DNA from: Bacillus sp. FJAT-29814
GTDB taxonomy: Bacteria > Bacillota > Bacilli > Bacillales > Cytobacillaceae
Assembly: GCF_001510715.1 (NCBI RefSeq)
Contig: NZ_LMTJ01000001.1
Span: forward strand, 79,409 to 143,408
Reading direction: 5' to 3'
Length of the DNA: 64,000 bases
The position numbers and the translations under genes are program-made. Under the pieces are notes generated by a model. It searched no databases. It was not told the origin of the DNA and was given only the letters and a program-made list of their open reading frames with translations. Positions 18,480 through 26,010 of this stretch are shown one piece after another; positions within the stretch are counted from its first letter, which is position 1; each line of letters starts with the position of its first letter.

Positions 18480-18703
18480 TGCAATGGAATGGGAGTACAG
18501 TATTGATGGTGCAAGTCTTAATTTGGCTCATCGTAATATTCGAGTGGAAACGACTGAAAAAGGCCTCTAAGGCTGACAGGCTAACATTTGCTGTTATCCT
18601 GACTTTGACAGCCTTGATGTCGTTTTTTAACCTAGAAACATTACCAGGACCGATCACGCTTCTTCAATACATTTTTGGCCCTTTAGGCAGAATCATGGAG
18701 TAG
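18479..18703 (+). CDS. Small two-helix membrane protein, germinant receptor D-type subunit
   Basis: A 74-residue protein with two hydrophobic segments (about residues 8-22 and 38-50) and a conserved-looking end, GPITLLQYIFGPLGRIME. Germinant receptor operons in Bacillus (gerK, gerU) carry such small D genes, whose products modulate receptor activity. The one-base overlap with the gerC-type stop supports co-translation. Only this operon of the three in the window has one. Confidence 0.75.
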   Translation: MQWNGSTVLMVQVLIWLIVIFEWKRLKKASKADRLTFAVILTLTALMSFFNLETLPGPITLLQYIFGPLGRIME

Positions 18704-18711
18704 GGGCTTAT

Positions 18712-18747
18712 AAAAGGGCGATGTTTGAATAAAGGCATCGCCTTTTG
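18712..18747 (+). terminator. Terminator of germinant receptor operon 2
   Basis: AAAAGGGCGATG pairs with CATCGCCTTTT around a 12-base loop; the T-run is TTTTG. Confidence 0.85.
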
Positions 18748-18829
18748 TTGGTTGAATGACACCGGGTTATTTGAAAAATAGTGAATCTACCACTTTTACG
18801 GGAACGCGCTTACATAATTTAGTACCTTA

Positions 18830-19264
18830 TCAAACATCCGAAGGGTTCCCAAATTCAAAAGCTTGCTGTAGTAATTGTTCTTGAAAGGATGCATCTACAA
18901 CGTACCCAATTAAACGAACTACGTATTGATTTTCATCCAGGATGACATTGGCGTACACGGTTATCATGTGTTCCATATTGTTATTTTTTATAATTCTCCA
19001 ATTGTCAAGGAAGCTGCGTTTTTCTTCAATAGCCTTATTAACTTGATTGATAAACCGATTACGATCATCTGGATGGATTAGGTTATATACTAATTCCAAT
19101 GTAGGCACTTGGCCTCTATCTATCCCAAATATTTCATATGTTTTATCGGACCAAAACCCTTCATCCTCTATCACATCATAATCCCAAACACCAATATGGA
19201 TGAAACCCATCGTATGGTTACGATCCATATCCGGTGAATCGAGTGTCCTTTTCTGTATGCCCAT
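18830..19264 (-). CDS. Stand-alone PAS-domain protein
   Basis: A 144-residue protein that is almost entirely one PAS_3-type domain: IGVWDYDVIEDEGFWSDKTYEIFG near residue 25, LIHPDDRNRFINQVNKAI near 62, then a W-x-I-beta hairpin and NVILDENQYVVRLIGYV. No histidine kinase, GGDEF or other output domain is attached. It may be a small sensory protein acting through a partner. It is transcribed alone, convergent with the receptor operon. Confidence 0.75.
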   Translation of the reverse strand: MGIQKRTLDSPDMDRNHTMGFIHIGVWDYDVIEDEGFWSDKTYEIFGIDRGQVPTLELVYNLIHPDDRNRFINQVNKAIEEKRSFLDNWRIIKNNNMEHMITVYANVILDENQYVVRLIGYVVDASFQEQLLQQAFEFGNPSDV

Positions 19265-19639
19265 TTTAAAACCCCGTTTTTTAATATTTTTTAAATTGAA
19301 CTGTATGGAAACATTTTAATATATTTTAGGGTTGCAAAAATGTAGCAAACCGCCACGTTTTTACTGAAACTAAGAAGTTTATACTAGAAAAAGGGCTGTA
19401 CCCTATCAATTTCATGGAAGACACTATTAAGAATGAATAGTGGCATTTAGCAACAATTATTCAGATTTGTGATTGATATATTTTTCAAAAAAATTAATTC
19501 CATTAGTATCAAAAAATTCAAACATGTACCATAGGATTACCCGATGACATATGATTATATTAATATATGATATTTTTTAAAATGTTTTTATCTATATAAT
19601 ATTTTTCTCATGTTTTCATGCTAATGGGTGGGAGGAATC
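19265..19639. other. AT-rich intergenic region between divergent genes
   Basis: About 375 bases between the PAS gene and the XRE-family gene. It is strongly AT-rich towards the right. I see no convincing gene, repeat or RNA in it. Confidence 0.5.
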
Positions 19640-20419
19640 ATGAAAAGAGAATGGTTAATCCAACTTCGAAAATCAAAAAAGATGACGCAAGAGTATGTAT
19701 CCTCTGTTACTTTTATTAACAGAGCTTACTATGCACAAATTGAAAGTGGAAAACGTAGCCCGAGTTTTGCAGTAGCTAAGAGTATTGCCGATGTATTGGA
19801 TTTTAATCCAATTAGATTTTTTCAAGATGATATTGATCAGGCAAATAAAGAACATTCTTCACATAAAGGAAGCGTGCTAAATCAGAATATTCCTGAGACA
19901 TTTAAGACGAGAACAGGGCTGATCCTTTACCTTTTTAATCATATAGATGTATATTATCAACACGCGATAAAATTTTTACTTACAGGGGTTGAAAATGGTC
20001 GTTATTGTTTCTTATTTGACAATAAAGAGAACGTGAAGAATCTTCATCAATATGTCAATAAAATCTTTGATAAAAACAAAAGATGTTATGTAAAGCTTAT
20101 TAATCTAGAGGAATTTAGCCATAGTAAACTGGAGAATATTGTTAATATCCTAGATTTATCAAATACTGAGCATGGAAAACATATATGTGTATGGGTGCAT
20201 GGAAATCCGAACTGTTTTGCTTCTATTTTAAATAAAGACTGTTTGAATACGATTACTCTGTTTGTAGTCTCATACAACAGCTCTATGCTTACAGCAAGTA
20301 GCCATATTGATTTGATGAGAAAATACCCATACCTGATGACGGATAAGGAGATTGTAGATTCACCTTTATACAAAACATCAACAATATTACCTTCACTTTA
20401 CATTCAAGATGACTTATAA
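19640..20419 (+). CDS. XRE-family regulator with a C-terminal MEDS-like sensor region
   Basis: From ATG 19640 (GGGAGGA precedes; GTG 19628 is an alternative) the protein has 259 residues. Residues 1-60 are a Cro/CI-type helix-turn-helix (LIQLRKSKKMTQEYVSS and YYAQIESGKRSPSFAVAKSIA). From about residue 90, LYLFNHIDVYYQHAIKFLLTGVENGRYCFLF and KHICVWVHGNP look like a MEDS (DcmR-type sensory) fold, which in relatives senses small molecules or partners. The second assignment is less certain than the first. It appears to be transcribed alone. Confidence 0.65.
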   Translation: MKREWLIQLRKSKKMTQEYVSSVTFINRAYYAQIESGKRSPSFAVAKSIADVLDFNPIRFFQDDIDQANKEHSSHKGSVLNQNIPETFKTRTGLILYLFNHIDVYYQHAIKFLLTGVENGRYCFLFDNKENVKNLHQYVNKIFDKNKRCYVKLINLEEFSHSKLENIVNILDLSNTEHGKHICVWVHGNPNCFASILNKDCLNTITLFVVSYNSSMLTASSHIDLMRKYPYLMTDKEIVDSPLYKTSTILPSLYIQDDL

Positions 20420-20464
20420 AAATTTTCCTTCCTATCAATTTATAAGGAAAGGAAAGGAGCACGC

Positions 20465-20536
20465 TTGAAAAAATACTCCCCCTTACAAATTATCTTAATT
20501 GAAAGCGCATCCGTATATGTCAAATTAGAAAAGTAA
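20465..20536 (+). CDS. Possible 23-residue peptide
   Basis: TTG 20465 follows AAAGGAGCACGC, a good ribosome binding site, and opens MKKYSPLQIILIESASVYVK ending in LEK. It lies 45 bases after the XRE-family gene and before a terminator, so it may be on the same transcript. A secreted or regulatory peptide is possible, but no known family is recognised. Confidence 0.3.
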   Translation: MKKYSPLQIILIESASVYVKLEK

Positions 20537-20596
20537 ATTATTGTAAAAAACTGAACAGAAACTAATCCACTACATTAGATAATTATATATTTTATG

Positions 20597-20620
20597 AAGC
20601 TGTCATCTGGCAGCCTTTTT
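20597..20620 (+). terminator. Short terminator after the XRE-family gene
   Basis: AAGCTG and CAGCCTT form a short stem followed by TTTTTTATT. Confidence 0.55.
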
Positions 20621-20876
20621 TATTGTATTTATGGCCTCTTTAACTGCTTCAATCTATCAACCTTCTAAAATGCACATTCAAAATCATCATAACACCAGGA
20701 AGTTAAATGTGGAATATTGAATATTCATATTTTTAAAAATAGTTAGAATTAACTAGGTGTCTAGGTTAAAAAGAGAAATTACTAGGATTTTAGTTATGGG
20801 AAAAAATGGGTATTTTTGCACTACTGGTAAAATCGTCCACATCCTACAATTAGTTTAATAGGAGAGGAGGAATGAA

Positions 20877-22763
20877 ATGAGAAAGAAAAAGTTTTTTGCA
20901 GTAGCGACCACACTATTAACGACAGCTGCATTAACTCTATCATCGATGAACTATACATATGCGGAGACAACAAAGAAGAATGATGCGCCATCTAATCTCA
21001 AAGTCTTAAAGACAGAACCGAAGTATTCCTACAAGGATGCGATTCGTGAAACAGTCTTTGTCCAGTCAAGCCTGGACACGGATGAAAACGGTGTACCCGA
21101 TAAAATTGCCGTCGACATCATCCGCCCGAAGGAATCCAATGGGGATCTAAAGGTTCCGGTCATCATGGACGCGAGCCCTTATTACGAGAGTTTGGGCCGA
21201 GGCAATGAAAGTGAAGTCAAGGATAAGGATAAAGACGGAATCAATGAGAAGTTTCCGCTTTATTATGACAACTACTTTGTCCCAAGGGGCTATGCAGTCG
21301 TCTTGCCGGATATGGTGGGTACCAACCAATCGGATGGTTGTCCGACAACCGGAGGATATGAAGAAATTGAGAGTGCTAGAGTTGTCATTGACTGGCTTAA
21401 CGGCAAGGCAAAAGCCGTTGATAAAAATAATAAAGAAGTCAAGGCCGATTGGACAACTGGTAATGTTGGGATGATCGGGAAATCCTACGATGGTACGCTG
21501 GCAAATGGTGTCGCCGCAACAGGCGTAGAGGGGTTAAAAACGATTGTTCCAATTGGCGCCATCAGCAATTGGTATAACTACTATCGCTATGCTGGGCTAA
21601 CCTACTATAATAACGGACCTGGCGGGCTGGCAAGCAGGGTGGCCAACAGTAAACGAATCGCACAATGTAAGCCTGTCTTTGACCGTCTGAACGAACAAGC
21701 AGACGATGCCACTGGCGATTACAATGCCTTCTGGGATGAGCGAAACTATGTGAAGGATATTAAAAAGGTAAAAGCAAGTGTATTCGCCGTCCACGGTTTG
21801 AATGACTTAAACGTGAAAATGAACCATTTTAACGATTGGTGGGAAGCGTTAAATAAGGAAAAGGTTCCACGCAAGCTTTGGCTGACACAAACGGGCCACG
21901 TTGATCCATTTGATTTCCGAAGAGCAGAATGGGTTGATACCCTGCACCGCTGGTTTGATTACTGGCTGATGGGCATCGACAATGGCATTATGAACGAACC
22001 GGCCGTTGATATTGAACGAGGAGCAGATGTGTGGGAAACACAGCCTGCCTGGCCAACACCGGATGCGAAAAATTTCAAAATCCGACTTGCCCCAGGGGAA
22101 AACGAAACATCACCTGGCGTACTGACCACTGGTCCTGTAAGAGGCAACTTTACCCAAAGCTTTACGGACAACCCAAATCAAACCGAAGTACAAATGGTTA
22201 CAAATGAAATGACGGTCAGAAGCGACCGGCTTGTGTTCCTGTCAGAACCTTTAAGTGATGACGTCCACATGAGTGGGATGCCAGAAATATCGCTCCGGGC
22301 AAACGTGGATAAGGAAAATTCTAATCTTACGGTGATGATTGTCGATTACGGTATGGATACAAGAGTCAATTACCGTGCAAGCGGCGAGGGAATCCGAACG
22401 CTGCAAACCGAATCGTGCTGGGGAGAAAGTTCGGATACCGATGATGCTTGTTATCGGGATACCGTGAAGAACACCTATACTGCACCATACGAAATGGTTA
22501 CACGCGGCTGGTTTGATCCACAAAACTGGAAGTCAATCGAGAAAACAGATCCACTAAGCCCGGGAAGAAGTTATAAATTTGAATGGGGCGCATTGCCGCA
22601 CGACTACGTGTTCAAGAAGGGCCACCGCATCGGTGTCATCATCGCCGGCAGCTCCCGTCAACGAACGCTTCCATCGACAACCGGCGCTACATTTGAAGTC
22701 GACCTCGGCCAAAGCTTTATCAATTTACCAATTGTCGGTGGTAAAAAAGCAGTTAATTTCTAA
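20877..22763 (+). CDS. Secreted Xaa-Pro dipeptidyl-peptidase, S15 family
   Basis: A 628-residue alpha/beta-hydrolase. The first 30 residues are a Sec signal peptide (RKKKFFAVATTLLTTAALTL, cleavage after TYA). The nucleophile is Ser203 in GKSYDG, with Asp310 in HGLNDLNV and His341 in TGHVDPF completing the triad; the C-terminal jelly-roll domain typical of S15 enzymes follows. It releases X-Pro dipeptides from peptides outside the cell. Asp-rich loops (DTDENGVPD, KDKDKDG) could bind calcium. The ATG follows GGAGAGGAGG. Transcribed alone. Confidence 0.9.
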   Translation: MRKKKFFAVATTLLTTAALTLSSMNYTYAETTKKNDAPSNLKVLKTEPKYSYKDAIRETVFVQSSLDTDENGVPDKIAVDIIRPKESNGDLKVPVIMDASPYYESLGRGNESEVKDKDKDGINEKFPLYYDNYFVPRGYAVVLPDMVGTNQSDGCPTTGGYEEIESARVVIDWLNGKAKAVDKNNKEVKADWTTGNVGMIGKSYDGTLANGVAATGVEGLKTIVPIGAISNWYNYYRYAGLTYYNNGPGGLASRVANSKRIAQCKPVFDRLNEQADDATGDYNAFWDERNYVKDIKKVKASVFAVHGLNDLNVKMNHFNDWWEALNKEKVPRKLWLTQTGHVDPFDFRRAEWVDTLHRWFDYWLMGIDNGIMNEPAVDIERGADVWETQPAWPTPDAKNFKIRLAPGENETSPGVLTTGPVRGNFTQSFTDNPNQTEVQMVTNEMTVRSDRLVFLSEPLSDDVHMSGMPEISLRANVDKENSNLTVMIVDYGMDTRVNYRASGEGIRTLQTESCWGESSDTDDACYRDTVKNTYTAPYEMVTRGWFDPQNWKSIEKTDPLSPGRSYKFEWGALPHDYVFKKGHRIGVIIAGSSRQRTLPSTTGATFEVDLGQSFINLPIVGGKKAVNF

Positions 22764-22780
22764 AAATAGCATCGCAAATC

Positions 22781-22816
22781 TGGTCGCCGATTCCAGGAAT
22801 TGGCGGCCGTTTTTTG
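22781..22816 (+). terminator. Terminator after the peptidase gene
   Basis: TGGTCGCC pairs with GGCGGCC around a 13-base loop and is followed by GTTTTTTG. Confidence 0.75.
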
Positions 22817-23001
22817 TCCCCCGCAAATAAAATAGTCAAAACTGCATATAAAAACCGCAATTGCGCAAATAATCTGCTTAAAACCGCAAATAGAAACAGT
22901 TTATCTGCAAGTAAAAGGGGAAACAAATTTTATCTATGATTATATTCTGTTTACAAAAAATTCAAAGTATGTAATATTATTATAAAAACATATATTTAAT
23001 A

Positions 23002-23080
23002 GATAAAGGCAAACCATTCGAAAGATTGGGACGCAAAGCTCCAGGTCTAAGGTTACATACTATGACGGCTGAGTTGCCTA
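23002..23080 (+). promoter_or_regulatory. Cyclic di-GMP-I (GEMM-I) riboswitch
   Basis: The aptamer core is plain: a closing helix AGGCAA/TTGCCT, then AAACC, a hairpin with GAAA tetraloop (CCATTCGAAAGATTGG), the conserved GGGACGCAAAGC tetraloop-receptor segment, TCTAAGGTTAC, and GACGGCTGAGTTGCC. It ends 30 bases before the GTG of the next gene. I see no terminator hairpin between aptamer and start, so control may act on ribosome access to AGGAG. Confidence 0.88.
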
Positions 23081-23109
23081 AAATAGACATATTTTAGGAG
23101 TGTATATCT

Positions 23110-23340
23110 GTGTCAGCTCTAGCTTATAAACAAGAACAATTTTTTGATATTAAAGAAATTAGTGATGAAAATTTAGTAGAGTTATATGTTACGGCCATTC
23201 TGGAAAAATATGAAAAAAACTTACGGTTATTTGAAGAAGAATTATTGGAAAGAAGATTATTTTTAACTGCTTTAGAATGGTATGATTATAAAAAAAGCGT
23301 TTTTCGATTAAGCAACAGTCCTTATAGTTTTGTGAAATAA
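23110..23340 (+). CDS. Hypothetical 76-residue protein under c-di-GMP riboswitch control
   Basis: A small, highly charged and predicted all-helical protein (ISDENLVELYVTAILEKYEK, FEEELLERRLFLTALEWYDY). GTG 23110 follows TTTTAGGAG. There is no signal or membrane segment. I recognise no family; the riboswitch directly upstream implies a role in a c-di-GMP response such as motility, biofilm or sporulation. A terminator follows, so it is a one-gene regulon member. Confidence 0.75.
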   Translation: MSALAYKQEQFFDIKEISDENLVELYVTAILEKYEKNLRLFEEELLERRLFLTALEWYDYKKSVFRLSNSPYSFVK

Positions 23341-23368
23341 AAAAGTACATATAAAAAAACCAAAGGAC

Positions 23369-23396
23369 TGGCTGCTAATCGGCAGCCTTTCCTTTT
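23369..23396 (+). terminator. Terminator after the riboswitch-controlled gene
   Basis: GGCTGC-TAATCG-GCAGCC stem followed by TTTCCTTTTT. Confidence 0.8.
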
Positions 23397-23535
23397 TAAG
23401 GGAGCTGGGGGATTAATATAAGTTGCTTACTTCTTGAGAACTCTAATAAAATGAATGAATAACACGAAATACATCGGGTAATTCAAATATTTGATTAATT
23501 TTGTTATAATCGTAGATTAAAGGGGGTGCTTACAG

Positions 23536-23628
23536 ATGGAGAATCACATTAGGTTATCTGGTACTTCTTCCACTCATGCAAAGCCTATAATTGGAAAGGC
23601 GATACTTTGCATGGGGCGAAACAATTAA
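23536..23628 (+). CDS. Possible 30-residue leader peptide overlapping an RNA hairpin
   Basis: ATG 23536 follows AAAGGGGGTGC and opens a 30-codon frame (MENHIRLSGTSSTHAKPIIG...). Within it, CATGCAAAG at 23575-23583 and CTTTGCATG at 23605-23613 are perfect inverted repeats, so the same stretch can fold. TATAAT at about 23505 could be its -10 box. It sits 78 bases before the CD3324-like gene and may be either a real peptide or a structured leader. Confidence 0.4.
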   Translation: MENHIRLSGTSSTHAKPIIGKAILCMGRNN

Positions 23629-23669
23629 TTTTATCGCTAAACAAGCTTTTCTAATATTTTGGCTTTGCA

Positions 23670-23695
23670 CCTTATTATTTAAAATTTAAATAAGG
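23670..23695 (+). promoter_or_regulatory. Hairpin overlapping the ribosome binding site of the CD3324-like gene
   Basis: CCTTATT and AATAAGG pair just before the TTG start at 23707. The right arm runs into AAGGGGCGAG, the likely Shine-Dalgarno, so folding could limit translation. Confidence 0.4.
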
Positions 23696-23706
23696 GGCGA
23701 GCGAAA

Positions 23707-23976
23707 TTGAAGTACGTGAATGCAAACAAAGTTTTACCTGAGAAGTTAATATTGGAAATTCAAAAGTATATCCAAGGGGAAACCCTTTATATTCCGAAAC
23801 AGGAAACAGAATATCGTAAATGGGGTGCTTCCAGCGGAGGAAGACGGATACTGGAAAGTCGAAATACCGCTATTCGAAATTCTTTTATTAGCGGAAGCAA
23901 AATCCAGCAGTTGGCCGAAGAATATTATCTTTCGCCTGAAACAATCAAAAAAATTGTATATTCGCATAAGAAATAG
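23707..23976 (+). CDS. CD3324-like / Mor-type helix-turn-helix protein
   Basis: An 89-residue protein opening with KYVNANKVLPEKLILEIQKYIQG, the signature of the small CD3324 family related to the Mor transcription activator. YIPKQ, the S/R-rich centre and IQQLAEEYYLSPETIKKIVYS form a C-terminal helix-turn-helix. It is a likely DNA-binding regulator of unknown targets. It starts at TTG 23707 and is preceded by the structured leader described above. Confidence 0.75.
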   Translation: MKYVNANKVLPEKLILEIQKYIQGETLYIPKQETEYRKWGASSGGRRILESRNTAIRNSFISGSKIQQLAEEYYLSPETIKKIVYSHKK

Positions 23977-23982
23977 AAGTAC

Positions 23983-24016
23983 GGCACTGGTGAATATCTT
24001 CATCAGTGCTTTTTTA
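23983..24016 (+). terminator. Terminator after the CD3324-like gene
   Basis: GCACTGGTGA pairs with TCATCAGTGC, followed by TTTTTTATG. Confidence 0.8.
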
Positions 24017-24116
24017 TGTAAAAAATAGTTCTAAGTCATTTTCTACATATTAAATTTTTACCTTTTTTTTATAATATAAGGTATGAAGACTGCAGTAACA
24101 AGATAGGAGTATGAAG

Positions 24117-24767
24117 ATGACCGAACAATTTATTAAAAATGAGCAATTAAATTTTATAAAAAAGCAAATAGATTTCATTAAGGAAAACATCAATAAGAGC
24201 GTACCTCAAAACGTTTTGATTGCTACAATCGAGTTAGCGAATGCCAAAATCCTGGACCTCTTTCCAGGTGCAACATTGGAGCAACAGGGAATTTTGGAAA
24301 TTTCCAAACTAAAAAATGATAAAGAGTATGACACATATATCCAGAATCTTATGGACTACCTGCTGCCCTTTCCAAAAATAACCGAGCAGCAATTGAAAAA
24401 GATGTTTCCGAAGCAAAAAAAATTAAAGCTGCCTGATTTATCAAATATTAATCATAACCAGTTGACTTATTTAAGCTGGAATGACTTACGATCCAATAAA
24501 AAATTTATCGTATATGATTTGGAAGGAAAAATGGTCGGTATTGAATGTGAATTTACCCCAACTAGTAAGAAGAATTTCTGTTCCTTCTGTCATAGTTTTA
24601 GTGAGGTTGCCTACGTTTCTACTGTAACCAAAACAAAAAAATTAAAAAATCCAGATTACTACAGGTCCATCGCCAACCTTATTTGCGCAGATAGCAGTGA
24701 ATGCAATAAAAAAATTTCCGATGTAGACTACTTAACAACTTTTCTAAAGGATTCACTAGGGGTGTAA
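24117..24767 (+). CDS. FusB/FusC-type elongation factor G-binding protein
   Basis: A 216-residue protein with an N-terminal helical bundle and a C-terminal treble-clef zinc finger whose Cys pairs are visible as FCSFC near residue 155 and CADSSEC near 195. SFSEVAYVSTVTKT is typical of the family. FusB-type proteins bind EF-G and free it from fusidic acid-stalled ribosomes; chromosomal homologues in Bacilli may have housekeeping roles. ATG 24117 has better spacing from AGGAGT than ATG 24111. Confidence 0.82.
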   Translation: MTEQFIKNEQLNFIKKQIDFIKENINKSVPQNVLIATIELANAKILDLFPGATLEQQGILEISKLKNDKEYDTYIQNLMDYLLPFPKITEQQLKKMFPKQKKLKLPDLSNINHNQLTYLSWNDLRSNKKFIVYDLEGKMVGIECEFTPTSKKNFCSFCHSFSEVAYVSTVTKTKKLKNPDYYRSIANLICADSSECNKKISDVDYLTTFLKDSLGV

Positions 24768-25005
24768 GTACCACGGGGACGGTTCTGGCGGGTTCAAGGA
24801 GCCATCAAGTTCCTGACATACGCTGGATTCATCATAACCGGCATAGACAATAAATTTGAATCAAATTTCTCGCCGGAAGCAGCAATGGCCGCTTGAGCCT
24901 GTGCCACGGCTTCAGACCTTAAATTTCGCCCTTTGAGGCGGCGGTTTTTTTATTTTTAGTATCTGTTATTATTTATTGTTGATTTTGGTATAGGGATGAG
25001 AATTA
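24768..25005. other. Intergenic stretch with a terminator and a decayed-looking segment
   Basis: A hairpin CGCC-CTTTGA-GGCG followed by GCGGTTTTTTT at about 24926-24956 probably terminates the FusB-like gene. Before it, 24775-24910 has coding-like composition; on the minus strand a frame from about 24904 reads AQAQAAIAASGEKFDSNLLS without a ribosome binding site. The start ACCACGGGGACGGTTCT resembles intergenic repeat sequence seen in Bacilli. Confidence 0.35.
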
Positions 25006-25192
25006 ATAAGCGGAGAAATTCCGGTTAATGTATATAGGGGAAGCACAAGAAGCTGATATAAGCGGAGAAATTCCGGTTAAATGCTCTAAATAAGGCAAAA
25101 TTCAAAGATTTGGATAAGATAAGCGGAAAAACTCCCCTTATTTTTAGGGAAATATGGATATTTCCCAGTTTAACCGGAATTTCTCCGTTTAT
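25006..25192. repeat. Cluster of direct and inverted repeats
   Basis: ATAAGCGGAGAAATTCCGG plus TTAA occurs at 25006-25028 and 25058-25080, a degenerate third copy at 25118-25140, and an inverted copy (TTAACCGGAATTTCTCCG...) at 25170-25192. A separate hairpin GGGAAATATGGATATTTCCC lies between. No coding frame spans the region; it looks like a small mobile or regulatory repeat element. Confidence 0.75.
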
Positions 25193-25323
25193 TTTTCAAA
25201 CACAGCTTAATCAACATTCAGCTATATCAGAGCCTATTTTTAATAGAGGCAAAACTAAGAAAATCCTTTGGAGAAAGTGTAATGATACATAGCATCCATT
25301 AGATTAAACTTAAGGAGAAAAAA

Positions 25324-25956
25324 ATGGAATTTTGGGAATCAAGTTTTATCGAAAAACAAACGATGTGGGGAATACAACCTACAGACTCAGCCATCATAGC
25401 AAAGGACTTTTTCCTAGAGAAGAACGCGAAGGACATCCTGATACCAGGGATTGGATACGGGAGAAATGCTAAGGTTTTTATAGACAATGGAATAAAGGTG
25501 ACAGGAATTGAAATTTCAAAAACCGCGATTGAGTTGGCGAGGCAAAATGGGATTGATATTCCTATTTTTCATGGTTCCGTAACTGACATGCCTTTTGAAG
25601 ATAAACTCTATGACGGCATCTTTAGCCATGCACTCCTTCACTTATTGAATAGCAGCGAGCGGGAGAAGTTCATCAAAGATTCCTATTATCAGTTAAAGCC
25701 GGGTGGATATATGATTTTTACGACTGTGTCAAAAAAAGCCCCAATGTATGCCAAGGGCAAACAGTTGGACCAAGACTATTTTGAGACACCGGACGGCGTC
25801 AAAATGTTTTTTTATGATACAGACTCCATCAAACAGGAATTTGGGAATTATGGGCTAATAGAGGTTTCAGAAATAGATGAGCCAAATAAGAACATGAAAA
25901 ATAAACCATCCATAAACTTTCTCATTATAAAGTGTAAAAAGGATCATAATGAATAA
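25324..25956 (+). CDS. Class I SAM-dependent methyltransferase
   Basis: A 210-residue Rossmann methyltransferase. Motif I is a variant, ILIPGIGYGRNA near residue 37, followed by the acidic TGIEIS, GSVTDMPF and DGIFSHALLHLL, and the strand-4 KPGGYMIFTTV. The WGIQPTDSA start recalls the TehB/thiopurine methyltransferase group. The substrate is not predictable. The ATG follows AAGGAG and the gene stands alone. Confidence 0.85.
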   Translation: MEFWESSFIEKQTMWGIQPTDSAIIAKDFFLEKNAKDILIPGIGYGRNAKVFIDNGIKVTGIEISKTAIELARQNGIDIPIFHGSVTDMPFEDKLYDGIFSHALLHLLNSSEREKFIKDSYYQLKPGGYMIFTTVSKKAPMYAKGKQLDQDYFETPDGVKMFFYDTDSIKQEFGNYGLIEVSEIDEPNKNMKNKPSINFLIIKCKKDHNE

Positions 25957-26010
25957 GTTGTACCCCTTCTCAGCAACTTAAGAAATATAGCAATTGAGAG
26001 AAGGTGTAGT

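Noticed and set aside
24775..24910. Minus-strand coding frame AQAQAAIAASGEKF...
   Set aside because: Fewer than 50 codons, no ribosome binding site, and it overlaps a plus-strand terminator; at most a remnant.
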